Source of the DNA: Nocardioides alcanivorans
Lineage (GTDB): Bacteria; Actinomycetota; Actinomycetes; Propionibacteriales; Nocardioidaceae
Direction of reading: 5' to 3'
Assembly (NCBI RefSeq): GCF_021555175.1
Contig: NZ_JAKGRW010000056.1
Location: 59,246-123,245 of the forward strand
Length of the DNA stretch: 64,000 bases
Positions 18,249-27,125 of this stretch are shown piece by piece. Below the pieces are notes generated by a model, which did not search any database, had not been told where the DNA came from, and saw nothing but the letters and a program-made list of their open reading frames with translations. Position 1 is the stretch's first letter. Every line of letters starts with the position of its first letter. A program made the translations under genes and the position numbers.

Positions 18249-19343
18249 GGGTACGGCGAGTGGTGCGTCGGCCAACGCCGCTTCCCGGCGAGCGCGACTC
18301 ATCCGGGAGAGATGACTGTCGAACCGCGCGGCAAGATCGGGGGCCGGTCCGTTGGGGCCGTGAAGCACCCACGCCTTCGGCAATGTCGAGGCGGCGACGC
18401 GCTGCACCGCGGCGTGGAGTCGACGTACGACCAGGTCGCGCTGCCACAACTCCCCGCCCACGACGGAGACCACTTCGAGCCCCGCATCCCTCAGGCCTCC
18501 TTCCCGAGTGATGTCGCGGCTGCGCGCACTCGTGGAGAGGTGATGGGCGCCGTCGTACTCGGCGGCCACGCCGAGCTCCGGGCAGACCAGGTCCGGTCGT
18601 CCTAGGAACCGACCGGACCGATCGTGGATCGGCACGTTGCTCAGCGGTTCAGGGAGCTCGGCGTCGCCACGCCAGGTCAGGCGCAACGCCACCTCCGGAG
18701 GCGATTCGGCACCTTCGACGCTCAGGTCGAGGGCGCGGCGCACCAAGGGCAGACCGGGGGTGCGCGTCACGGTGCCGAGCCAGGCACGGAGGCGGTCGCG
18801 GGTGGTGAGCTCGGCATGGAGGACCATGTCGATCGCGGCGACACCGGACCGGAGTTCGCCGCGGCAGACCACCTCGTCGAAGAGGGAGCGATGGACGTTG
18901 AGACAAAGCACCCCGTGCCGGGTGACCGTCTCGGCCTCGAGGATCCGTCCGCGGTCGAGCAGAAGACCCGGCCTGTTGGCCATGCGACGGTCCGGGCCGA
19001 TGCGCAGCTGAACGGGGAGCAGCTCGCCGCGGGCTCCCGATCCTTCGAACCACCGCGCGCCGGCCAGGTGGAGGCTGGCCCACCCGGTGACGCGGCTGGC
19101 GTCCCCGGTTCGTTGCCATGCCTCCAGGATCCGCTGACCGGGTTGGTCGAAGACCGCATCGGCCGGCACGAACAGTCCGGGCGACGTACGCCGCCACTTG
19201 CGCCCGCGGGCGGCCCCGGGAGTCGGCCCGAGTCGTCCCTCGGGATCGGTCCTCACGGGCGCCGCCAGTCGCGGTCGACTGATCCTGGGCGGAGGGTGGA
19301 TCCGGTGCCAACCACGGCCGGGAGAGCTGGACATCGAGGACAT
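18222..19343 (-). CDS. DUF559-like / endonuclease-fold protein
   Basis: About 373 residues, a family common in Nocardioides and relatives. The N-terminal part resembles a winged-helix antitoxin-like domain (GPTPGAARGRKWRRTSPGLFVPA). The middle has TGWASLHLAGARWFEG and HRSLFDEVVCRGEL. The C-terminal part has the DUF559/Vsr-like endonuclease pattern HDRSGRFLGRPDLVCPELGV, AAEYDGAHHLS and LRDAGLEVVSVVGGEL. Acidic residues in PDLVCPE and EYDGAHH would fit a PD-(D/E)XK site. The start is uncertain (ATG 19343 or 19334). The gene is bracketed by two near-identical hairpin repeats, one of which supplies its C-terminus. Function is unproven. Confidence 0.65.
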   Translation of the reverse strand: MSSMSSSPGRGWHRIHPPPRISRPRLAAPVRTDPEGRLGPTPGAARGRKWRRTSPGLFVPADAVFDQPGQRILEAWQRTGDASRVTGWASLHLAGARWFEGSGARGELLPVQLRIGPDRRMANRPGLLLDRGRILEAETVTRHGVLCLNVHRSLFDEVVCRGELRSGVAAIDMVLHAELTTRDRLRAWLGTVTRTPGLPLVRRALDLSVEGAESPPEVALRLTWRGDAELPEPLSNVPIHDRSGRFLGRPDLVCPELGVAAEYDGAHHLSTSARSRDITREGGLRDAGLEVVSVVGGELWQRDLVVRRLHAAVQRVAASTLPKAWVLHGPNGPAPDLAARFDSHLSRMSRARREAALADAPLAVPGSSGVNMR

Positions 19344-19392
19344 GCGGCGAGAGTGCCCGGACTCCCGGGCCCTCGCATCCGTTCCTCCACAG

Positions 19393-19459
19393 GCTGGCGG
19401 CTTCGATGGAGCCAACGTGCTCTGCACGGGCAGCTTCAGCGCATGCTCACTCCATCGAA
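19393..19459. repeat. TTCGATGGAG hairpin element, copy 2
   Basis: Left arm TTCGATGGAG at 19402-19411 pairs with CTCCATCGAA at 19450-19459. Direct duplicate of 18179-18240 (62 bp, two mismatches). It lies between the DUF559-like and M15 peptidase genes. Confidence 0.85.
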
Positions 19460-19471
19460 GCCCAGTCGGGC

Positions 19472-20349
19472 TCAGCGGTTGCTGGCAGAGAAGTGCTGGT
19501 AGTCCTTCAGCGAGTTCCAACTGCCGCCCCAGCCCCAGCCGATGCGTGCGAAGGCCTGGACCACGGGGTCGTCGGCGGTGATCATCCCGGGGCGCACATC
19601 CGTGCGGTCGAGGTAGGAGCGGGCGAGCTCGGGGAGCACGACCTCCCCTTCTCGTAGGGGTTCTGGAACGGGTTGATGTCGATGGCCAACCCGCGGGCAT
19701 GTTCGCTGAACGAGCTGCCGCCGGTCACTGCACGGCAGGTGAAGGCGCCGGTGTCGTTGCCGTCGCCCGTGGGTGCTGCATCGAGCTCGGCCCGGGTGGT
19801 GATCGACATCCGCTCCATCGGGAAGTCCGCTCGCCACAGGTCGCGGAAGACCTGGACGAGGCCGTCGGCGGCCGAGGAGTGCACGAGCAACTCCCCGGTG
19901 TGCCGCTCGCCGTCGAAACCGCGGAAGACCAGGCGCAGCCAGGCCAACTCGTCGGCCGCCACCGGGCAGTTCTCGTTCCACGTGGACCGCGCGATCACGT
20001 CCGCCGGTGCCGGGTCGGTGACCTCCGCCCGGAATCCTCGGCCCGGCAGCATCGGTACCGTGTCGGGCAAGGTGAAGCGGCGGTGGCGCAGCGCCTTCGG
20101 TGTGCTCAGACCGGTCGCACCCTCGGGCAGGATCCGGGTGCCCAGCCACGCCGGCGGCACGGTTCCAGGCTCGGGCACGTCGGCAGTCGGCCCGCCCTCG
20201 TCGGGTGGGGACGGCTGATCCGTGGGTGATTCGCTCTCCGGTGTCGGACTGCCCTGCTCCGTGCGATCGGGCTGCCTGCTCGGCTGCTCCGGTGTGCCCA
20301 CGCATGCAGCCAGCAGGCACAGCAAGACGACCACCACAGCAGCACGCAC
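19472..20349 (-). CDS. M15-family D-Ala-D-Ala carboxypeptidase-like lipoprotein, frameshifted
   Basis: Zinc peptidase acting on peptidoglycan, about 292 residues. The start 20349 gives a lipoprotein signal with lipobox LAAC, then a Pro/Ser/Glu-rich linker. The M15 zinc motif is SEHARGLAIDINPF, and the distal zinc ligand is in the C-terminal SLKDYQHFSASN. The two halves are in different frames. One missing base in the four-C run 19645-19648 joins PFQNPYEKG to EVVLPELARSYL. With that repair the zinc ligands HxxxxxxD and H are all present. It belongs with the nearby M14 peptidase in a cell-wall cluster and shares its orientation. Confidence 0.85.
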
Positions 20350-20398
20350 GTCTCGACCCTACGCAACCGGTCGTCGGGGCGGATTGGCCCTCGGGAGA

Positions 20399-21268
20399 TC
20401 AGCGCACCTTGGCAGCTCGAGCGATGCCGCGCCCAGCGATGCGTGTGCGGTAGCGCTGACCCGGGGAGGCGCCGTACTCGATGGTGGTGGCGGTGCCGTG
20501 ACTGCCGAGGCGGTGGTTGTACCAACCGGTGAGGGTCGGGGAGACACCCGCGCCCTGGGAGACGCCGAAGTACTTGCGGGGCAGGCTGAGGTTGCGGGCG
20601 AGCCGCCGCTCCCACTTGACGTCCTCACCGGACTTGCCGATCCCGTGGAGGGGCTGGTGGATCGAGGCGATGTAGTCGGGCTTGACCTTCTTGAGGAACG
20701 CCATCATCGCTCGCGTCTCCGGTTCGCTGCCTGGCTCCGGGCCGCTCCAGTACCGGCTGCCCCGCGGGGTCGCCTGCCAGCCGCTGGTCGGCCAGTTGCG
20801 GTTGAGGTCGACACCGTTGCCGTTGACCCGAGTGCCCCTGGCGTCGCCGTCAGGGTTCATGGTCGGCACCACCCACATCGCGGTGCCCTTCTTGGGTCGG
20901 ACGTGGTTGCGTATCCACATGGCAGTGGCCTTCCCGGCCAACTCGTCGCCATGCATCTGGCCGAGCACGACGAGGACGTGGTCAGCGTTGAACTCACCGA
21001 CGAACCAGGCCTTGATCTTGCGCCCGTTCGCCGACCTGCCGATCGTCGCGGTGGACTGGACGATCCTCCCGCCCGGCCCGATTCCGAACTCTGCCGGGAT
21101 CGCGATCGGCTCGGGTTCCTCGGGCTCGGGCGTGTCCGCCGCGACCGGGGGATCGGGTGCCGCTGCGGGCACGTCTGCGTGCGCCGGAGGCATGAGCGCG
21201 AGCGAACCGAGCGCCACTGCGACGGCCGACAACGCGGATTGCCACCGGTTCACCCTGTGCCTGGCCAC
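20399..21268 (-). CDS. Secreted M14 zinc carboxypeptidase
   Basis: 289 residues with a signal peptide ending near ALMPPAHA. Catalytic features are complete: HGDE (zinc ligands His106 and Glu109), a substrate-binding region NPDGDARGTRVNGNGVDLNR, zinc ligand His204 in SIHQPLHG and the catalytic glutamate in TTIEYG near 264. The DLNRNWP motif and short length resemble bacterial MpaA/gamma-D-glutamyl-type carboxypeptidases that trim murein peptides. An acidic/proline linker lies between signal and enzyme. Start ATG 21268. It lies 49 bases upstream of the M15 peptidase gene, in the same direction, and may be co-transcribed with it. Confidence 0.9.
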   Translation of the reverse strand: MARHRVNRWQSALSAVAVALGSLALMPPAHADVPAAAPDPPVAADTPEPEEPEPIAIPAEFGIGPGGRIVQSTATIGRSANGRKIKAWFVGEFNADHVLVVLGQMHGDELAGKATAMWIRNHVRPKKGTAMWVVPTMNPDGDARGTRVNGNGVDLNRNWPTSGWQATPRGSRYWSGPEPGSEPETRAMMAFLKKVKPDYIASIHQPLHGIGKSGEDVKWERRLARNLSLPRKYFGVSQGAGVSPTLTGWYNHRLGSHGTATTIEYGASPGQRYRTRIAGRGIARAAKVR

Positions 21269-21401
21269 GCCCGCGATGCTACTCGCAGGAGGCGGTCGGA
21301 CGGTGCGGTTCGGCAGCCGGGTGCGACAGCAGCCGTCCCACCGCAGACATGATCTGCTCGCAATGCCCTCCCGGTGACTGATCTGGCTCTACTGTGTCGG
21401 C

Positions 21402-23063
21402 GTGGCTGTGACCCGCTTCCGCCCCTGGCGGGCCCGACTGGCGATGAGCGTCGGCATCGTCGTGCTCAACCTGCTGGGCGCAGTGCTGGTCTACTGCCTG
21501 GCCGCGTGGGTGGTGCCGATCCCGAAGCTCGACAGTGAGAACAGGCTGCGGCTGGTGAACCTGGTCGGTGCCGCGAGCTATCTCGTCGTCGCGGTGACGA
21601 TCGGGGTGGTGATGCTCAACGTGGCGCTCGGCCCGATGGTCGCGTGGATCCGCGCGGGGGCCGACCCGTCTCGCTCCGGCCGGATGTCGGTGTTGCGTGC
21701 GCCGCGGCGGATGGCGCTGTGGCATGCGATCGCCTGGTCGCTGGCGGCCTTCGTCTTCGGTGGGCTCAACGCGACGGTGAGCGTCAGGCTGGGCATCGAC
21801 GTGCTGCTCATCGTGCTCCTGTCGGGGTGGACGGTCTCCGCCTTCTCCCACCTGGCATCGGAGCGGACGCTGCGCGGTTTCGCCCGGATGGCGCTCGAGG
21901 GTACGGCGCCGCTGCCGCCGCCTCGCAGCTCGGTGTGGCGGGCGATGTCGAGTTGGGGACTCGGATCAGGTGTGGTGCTCTTCGGCGCTGCGCTGGTGGG
22001 CCTGTTCTCATTGGTCGATGACGGTGAGGCGTCCACGCGGAGTCTCGCCGTGACGATGCTGGTGCTTGGTGGCATCGGTCTGGTCGTCGGCGGCGGCGCG
22101 ACCTTGCTGGGGGCCAAGGCGACCGCGGATCCGTTGAGCGGTCTGCGTCAGGCGGTGCAGCGCGTGCAGCAGGGCGACTACGACGTGACCGTCCCCATCT
22201 ATGACGCCACCGAGATCGGACACCTGCAGGCTGGCTTCAACCGGATGGCGGCCGGGCTCGCCGAGCGCGAACGCATCCGGGAGCTCTTCGGTCGTCACGT
22301 CGGCGATGACGTCGCTCGCAACGCGTTGTCACGCGGCGTCGAACTCGGTGGGGAGAGCCGGCGAGTGGCGGTGATGTTCGTCGACATCGTGGGTTCGACG
22401 TCGATCGCCGAGCGGCGTGACCCGACCGAGGTCGTCGAGCTGCTCAACCGCTTCTTTGCCGTGGTGGTCGACGTCGTCGAGGCCCACGGCGGCTGGATCA
22501 ACAAGTTCGAGGGCGACGCGGCGCTGGCCGTGTGGGGCGCGCCCGACGAGGTGCCCGACCTGGAGACCCAAGCGCTTCGCGCCACCCGAGTGCTCGCCGA
22601 ACGGCTCCGCGCCGAGGTGCCCGAGTTGCGTGCCAGCGTCGGCGTCTCCGCCGGTCGCGCGGTGGCCGGCAACATCGGGGCGGCTCGGCGCTCCGAGTAC
22701 ACCGTCATCGGCGATCCGGTCAACGAGGCCGCGCGCCTCACCGACCTCGCCCGCGAGCATCCGTCGCTGGCTCTCGCCCGCCACGATCTCGTCGATGTCG
22801 CCGCGAGCAGCGCGAACGGCTCCGTGGAGGCAGCGCTGTGGCAGTCGGAGGAACCGGTGCTCCTCCGCGGGCGCACCGCCCTCACCCCCGTCGCCACCCC
22901 CGAGCGAAGTAGCACCACCTGCGTGTCGAGGGCGCGCAACTTGTGTGTCGAGGTCGCGCCCGTTGCGTTCGAGGGCGCGCAACTTGTGGGTGTGCTCCAG
23001 TGGCGCGGGAACCGTGAGGCCGCTCAGGGCAGGTTGTCGGCCTCGGCGATGCGCTCGTGGTGA
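21402..23063 (+). CDS. Membrane-bound adenylate cyclase (class III) with HAMP domain
   Basis: Signal enzyme making cyclic nucleotide from NTP. It has about six membrane helices in residues 10-235, then a HAMP linker (DPLSGLRQAVQRVQQGDYDV) and a class III cyclase domain. Metal-binding Asp lies in VAVMFVDIVGSTSIAE, the second Asp in NKFEGDAALAVWGAP, and the transition-state Asn/Arg in TVIGDPVNEAARL. The layout matches mycobacterial Rv1318c/Rv1319c-type cyclases. GTG 21402 is the start. The last 50 residues are encoded by a 21-bp tandem repeat and by DNA antisense to the chorismate mutase gene. The frame overlaps that gene by 40 bases, so the native stop may be lost. Confidence 0.88.
   Translation: MAVTRFRPWRARLAMSVGIVVLNLLGAVLVYCLAAWVVPIPKLDSENRLRLVNLVGAASYLVVAVTIGVVMLNVALGPMVAWIRAGADPSRSGRMSVLRAPRRMALWHAIAWSLAAFVFGGLNATVSVRLGIDVLLIVLLSGWTVSAFSHLASERTLRGFARMALEGTAPLPPPRSSVWRAMSSWGLGSGVVLFGAALVGLFSLVDDGEASTRSLAVTMLVLGGIGLVVGGGATLLGAKATADPLSGLRQAVQRVQQGDYDVTVPIYDATEIGHLQAGFNRMAAGLAERERIRELFGRHVGDDVARNALSRGVELGGESRRVAVMFVDIVGSTSIAERRDPTEVVELLNRFFAVVVDVVEAHGGWINKFEGDAALAVWGAPDEVPDLETQALRATRVLAERLRAEVPELRASVGVSAGRAVAGNIGAARRSEYTVIGDPVNEAARLTDLAREHPSLALARHDLVDVAASSANGSVEAALWQSEEPVLLRGRTALTPVATPERSSTTCVSRARNLCVEVAPVAFEGAQLVGVLQWRGNREAAQGRLSASAMRSW
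22926..22989. repeat. Three tandem 21-22-bp units (TCGAGGGCGCGC family)
   Basis: Units start at 22926, 22948 and 22969, each beginning TCGAGG. The first and third share TCGAGGGCGCGCAACTTGTG. The array lies at the 3' end of the cyclase gene and is read through by it. Related to 5998-6060 and 33503-33565. Confidence 0.85.
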
Positions 23064-23320
23064 TGGATGACCTCGGCGATGACGAAGTTGAGGAACTTCT
23101 CGGCGAAGACCGGGTCGAGACCGGCACTCTCCGCCAGGTCACGCAACCTGGACACCTGACGCTCCTCGCGGGACTTGTCCGCAGGCGGCAGGCCCAGCTC
23201 GGCCTTGAGCACGCCCACCTGTTGGGTGCACCGGAAGCGCTCCGCGAGCAGGTGGATCAGGGCAGCGTCGATGTTGTCGATGCTCTGGCGCAGGCGAAGG
23301 AGTTCGGGCGGGGTCGTCAC
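23024..23320 (-). CDS. Chorismate mutase (AroQ type)
   Basis: Converts chorismate to prephenate for phenylalanine and tyrosine synthesis. All-helical AroQ fold of 98 residues: LRQSIDNIDAALIHLLAERF is helix 1 with its conserved Arg, then QVGVLKAELGLPPADKSREE carries the Lys and Arg/Glu active-site residues, and the last helix is FAEKFLNFVIAEVIHHHERI. It has no regulatory or secretion signal, so it is a cytosolic single-domain enzyme. The prephenate dehydratase gene lies separately at 53556-54407. Its 3' end is overlapped by the cyclase frame on the other strand. Confidence 0.92.
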   Translation of the reverse strand: MTTPPELLRLRQSIDNIDAALIHLLAERFRCTQQVGVLKAELGLPPADKSREERQVSRLRDLAESAGLDPVFAEKFLNFVIAEVIHHHERIAEADNLP

Positions 23321-23366
23321 GGGCGTGAAGTCTAGAGGTCATCCGGTCGCGGCGCTGCCCACGGGA

Positions 23367-25490
23367 TCACTTCCGCACCTTCACCTTCACGCGTACGGCG
23401 TCACGCGCCGAGGCAGCGGACGTCGACTGCACCCGCACGGGGAAGTTCTGGTTGCGCTTCACCGCGCGCTTGCGTTTGAAGGTGACCTTGACCGTCACCG
23501 ACGCGCCCGGGGCGAGGGTCGGCGTACGGAATCCGGCGCCGGTGACCTTGCCGCTGATCTTGCGGCCACCGGAGCGGTGCACCACCTTGACCACCTTGGT
23601 CGCACCCTTGCCGGTGACCAGGAACCGATCCGGGGCATTGCCACGGTTGGTGATGCGCACCTGCGCGACCTGCTTCTTGCGAGCCTTGATGATCTTGGTG
23701 GCAGCCTGCTGCTTCTTGGCCGCGCCGACCAGCCCGACGCCCTTCCAGGCCTTTCCCTTGGTCCGCACCGCCGCATCGACGGCGCGCTCCAGCGGCGCCA
23801 CGACGTACGTCGTCTCGTGCGTCACGCTGTTGCCCGCCGCGTCGGTGGCGGTCACCGTGACCCCGTGCACACCGGGGGTGCTCGTGTCGAGCAGCCCGTC
23901 GGCCGTCGCTGCGCAGCCGGCGAGGCCGGAGCCGCCCCGGTCGCGGCACTGCCAGTCGAGCCGGGCCGAGGTGCCCTGGAGGATCTCCCCGGGATCGGCG
24001 ACCGTCACCGTCGGGTCGATCGCGTCGGGCACCTCGGCGAGATGTGCGCGATAAGTGAAGAGTCGCTGGTTGGTGGTCGGATTGGTGTCGCGCAGCGTCC
24101 ACAGCGGCGTGAGGCCGTCGTCATCGAGCTCGGTGGCGACCTCCTGCTGGCTCGCCGCCCACCCGACGAGGCGGTGCCCGCTGGGCAGCTGCTCCACGCC
24201 GCCGGCGAAGTAGGCGAAGCGGCCCGGGGGCGCATGGGCGGTGACCAGCGTTGCCTCCATGGCCTGCTCGTCCAGCGCATACTCGCTGATCCGGGTGAAC
24301 GGTCGGTTGACACGTCCCTGATCCGGATCGGCGGGGTCCACGCACAGGGTGGGCGCGTCGGGGCCGAGCTGGTTGCCGCCGTTGTCGAAGATCAAGATGT
24401 TGCCGTTCGGCAGCTCGCTGGCGGTGTGCTGCGCGCACGGCCCCGCCCATTCGTCGTCGGGGAAGGCGAAGTCGCTCCGGCGTCCGCCGAGGCGCCACAT
24501 CACCTCCCCTGCCTCGAATCCGCCGTCGTCGAAGCGCGCCACCTTGAAGACCGCGGAGAAGTGGCGGAAGGAGAGCAGCCAATGGCCGTCGTCCATCACC
24601 ACCACCGAGTTCACGTGCGCGTAGTCGGGGTCACCCGGCTTCACGGTCTCCTCGTCGATCACCAGCGACTCGGTGCTCCACTCGAAGACCACTTCGCCGT
24701 CGGAGTCGACCTCCTGTGCGATCGAGTCCTGCACCTGGCCGTCCGGGGTGTCGCGGTATTCGTAGGAGAGCAGGATGACGTGCCCGTTGGGCAACAGGAT
24801 CGAGTCGTGGGGGTCGGTGTTCACCAGGCCGACGGTGCTGTGGGTCGCTCCGGTCGGCTGCCACTGCTCGTCGAGGACCACGAGCGGCGCCCCCGCCAGC
24901 CAGTCGCTCCCCGCGGAGCCGCGCTGCACGGTCAACGACCCGTTGGGCTGGCGCTTGAGGTCGAGACTGGTCTCCGCCTCCTCATGCACGTGCACCGGCA
25001 CGCCGTTGCGGTCGAGCGCGGTCTCGAAGAACGGCTCGCCCTGGCTGAACCTCGACAGGGTCAGCAAGACCACCCCCGGGTCGAGCTCCGCGCCGTCAAC
25101 CGTCTCCGCCTCCAACGTCGGGAAGCCGTCGGGCAGCAGGAAGAGCGAGTGCGCGACCCGGCCGTCGACGTCGTCGAAGATCACCGACACCTCTTCGCCG
25201 GGTTCTCCGGTCACCACGACGTCGGCGCTCGCTCCCTGCGGTACCCCGTCGACCAGCACCTGGCCGTCAGGGTCGCTGGTGGTTGCCTGCACCCGCAGCT
25301 GGGCGCCCGCAGCTCCCGCGACGGCGTACCGCTCGATGTCCGGGGCGAAGGTCGGGTACGTCGACACCCCGGTGCCGCTGACCGTGAGCGAGTGCTCGGG
25401 TGGGGCGGCGATGGCTGGCGGGTGGGCCACGGTGAGCATGCCGATGAGCAACGTGAGACCGCCGAGCACGACGGTGAACCGGAGGCGCAT
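23367..25490 (-). CDS. Secreted arylsulfotransferase (ASST) family protein
   Basis: 707 residues: a signal peptide (VVLGGLTLLIGMLTVAHPPAIA), an N-terminal cadherin-like beta domain (VSGTGVSTYPTFAPDIERY), then a six-bladed ASST propeller. Typical repeats are NTDPHDSILLPNGHVILLS, AHVNSVVVMDDGHWLLSFRH, WRLGGRRSDFAFPDDEWAG and QHTASELPNGNILIFDNG. The histidines in DPHDS, RHF and QHT are candidates for the ASST active site. The C-terminal 150 residues are a strongly basic beta domain. PAPS-independent sulfate transfer between phenols is the activity known for Enterobacteriaceae ASST; many actinobacterial relatives are untested. It is monocistronic. Confidence 0.8.
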   Translation of the reverse strand: MRLRFTVVLGGLTLLIGMLTVAHPPAIAAPPEHSLTVSGTGVSTYPTFAPDIERYAVAGAAGAQLRVQATTSDPDGQVLVDGVPQGASADVVVTGEPGEEVSVIFDDVDGRVAHSLFLLPDGFPTLEAETVDGAELDPGVVLLTLSRFSQGEPFFETALDRNGVPVHVHEEAETSLDLKRQPNGSLTVQRGSAGSDWLAGAPLVVLDEQWQPTGATHSTVGLVNTDPHDSILLPNGHVILLSYEYRDTPDGQVQDSIAQEVDSDGEVVFEWSTESLVIDEETVKPGDPDYAHVNSVVVMDDGHWLLSFRHFSAVFKVARFDDGGFEAGEVMWRLGGRRSDFAFPDDEWAGPCAQHTASELPNGNILIFDNGGNQLGPDAPTLCVDPADPDQGRVNRPFTRISEYALDEQAMEATLVTAHAPPGRFAYFAGGVEQLPSGHRLVGWAASQQEVATELDDDGLTPLWTLRDTNPTTNQRLFTYRAHLAEVPDAIDPTVTVADPGEILQGTSARLDWQCRDRGGSGLAGCAATADGLLDTSTPGVHGVTVTATDAAGNSVTHETTYVVAPLERAVDAAVRTKGKAWKGVGLVGAAKKQQAATKIIKARKKQVAQVRITNRGNAPDRFLVTGKGATKVVKVVHRSGGRKISGKVTGAGFRTPTLAPGASVTVKVTFKRKRAVKRNQNFPVRVQSTSAASARDAVRVKVKVRK

Positions 25491-25535
25491 GTCGTGACGC
25501 TACCGGCGATTCGCGATCGCCGGGTGGGAACTGCA

Positions 25536-27058
25536 CTACCAGGGGCTGGGTTCGTAGTCCTTGACGAAGCAGCCGTAGACGTCTTCCCCGGCCTCGCCAC
25601 GCACGATCGGGTCATAGACGCGGGCAGCGCCGTCGACCAGGTCCAGCGGGGCGTGCCAGCCCTCGGCGGCGATCCTCAGCTTCTCCTGATGGGGACGCTC
25701 GTCGGTGATCCAACCGGTGTCGACGGCGGTCATCAGGATCTGGTCGCTCTCGAACATCTCGCCCGACGAAGTGCGCGTCATCATGTTGAGCGCGGCCTTC
25801 GCCATGTTGGTGTGAGGGTGGCCGGGGCCCTTGTAGCGGCGGGAGAACTGCCCTTCCATGGCTGACACGTTGACGACGTAGGCGCGGCGCGCGCCCCGGC
25901 GGACCGCCTCCCGCATCGCAGGGCGCAGCCGGGAGACCAGCAGGAAGGGTGCGATGGAGTTGCAGAACTGCACCTCGAGGAGCTCCAGCGGGTCGACCTC
26001 GTCGACGACCTGGGTCCAGGAGTTGTTGGTCTGGGTGTCGGGCAGGAGGCCGCCGGCGTCGACGGCCGTGCCGGCGAGGTGCGCTTCCAGCGAGGCATGG
26101 CCCGCCGACAGGGCGAGCGCGGTCAGGGAGGCGGCGTTCTGGGCGGCCAGGGCAGCCTCCACCGATTCGCCCTCGTGATGCGCGACTGCGTGCTGCTCGA
26201 GGGCGCCGGCGATCGCAGCGGGGTGTGCCTCGGAGATCCGGTCGAAGGTGACCATCTCCGGCAACGGCAGGCCCGACTCGAGCGGCAGCAGCGGGGCGTG
26301 TTCCATCTCCACGAGCTGGGAGTAGGCGCCGGGGAGCGGCGTACCGTCTGGCAGGCGTTGTTGATGAGGATGTCGAGCGGTCCGTCGGCGGCGACGTCCT
26401 CGGTCAACGAGATCACCTGCGTGGGGTCGCGCAGATCGATGCCGACGATCTTGAGCCGGTGCAGCCACTGTGCGCTGTCCTCCATGGCGGAGAAACGCCG
26501 GACCGCGTCCTTGGGGAAGCGGGTCGTGATCGTGGTGTGGGCGCCGTCGCGGAGCAGGCGCAACGCGATGTACATGCCGATCTTCGCCCGCCCGCCCGTC
26601 AGCAGTGCACGCTTGCCGGTGAGGTCGGTGCGCTGGTTGCGTTTGGTGTGCGACATCGCGGCGCACGACGGGCAGAGCCAGTGATAGAAGGCGTCGACCA
26701 GCGTGAAGTCCTGCTTGCAGATGTAGCAGCCTCGAGCAGTGATCAACTCGCCGGCGAAGGCACCTTCCGCGTTCGAGACCAACGGGATGCCGGCGGTCTC
26801 GTCGTCGATGCGCATCGCCGAACCGGTGGCCGTCTTCTCGATGATCTCCTGGTCGTGCTTCTGGCGCTCCAGTCGGATCTCGGCGCGCCGCGACTTCTTG
26901 ATCAGCTTGTACATGTACGACGCCGCGCGCTTCATGGTGCGCACGTCGTCGTGATCGGGGTGCAACTCCGGGATCTGCCGGAGGACCTTGATCGCGATCG
27001 CCAGTTCGTCGGGGTCGATGCGTTCGAGCGGGGTGTCGGGGTGTTGCGAGTGAGGCAC
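25536..27058 (-). CDS. SDR with N-terminal helical domain and zinc ribbon, frameshifted
   Basis: About 507 residues. Residues 1-85 are helical (PDELAIAIKVLRQIPELHPD, then MYKLIKKSRRAEIRLERQKH). Next comes a zinc-ribbon-like element ARGCYICKQDF...HWLCPSCAAM (two CxxC pairs), followed by an SDR domain with LTGKRALLTGGRAKIGMYIA, DILINNACQT and the catalytic region VVNVSAMEGQFSRRYKGPGH...NMAKAALN. Compared with classical SDRs, the active-site Tyr-xxx-Lys is spaced as RRYKGPGHPHTNMAK. One missing base near 26329-26334 (beside a four-G run) joins TVRRSP to GAYSQLVEME. Start ATG 27058. Substrate unknown. Confidence 0.78.
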
Positions 27059-27125
27059 CTGCGGATTCTCTCAACCAACCAGCGAATTGCCGCATCGAGC
27101 TTGTCCCGGCCGGTCTTGCTCCACT

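Noticed and set aside
23175..25865. Long open frame antisense to the arylsulfotransferase-like gene
   Set aside because: Same effect: it spans several genes on the other strand, is rich in Arg/Gly/His, and has no motif or ribosome binding site.
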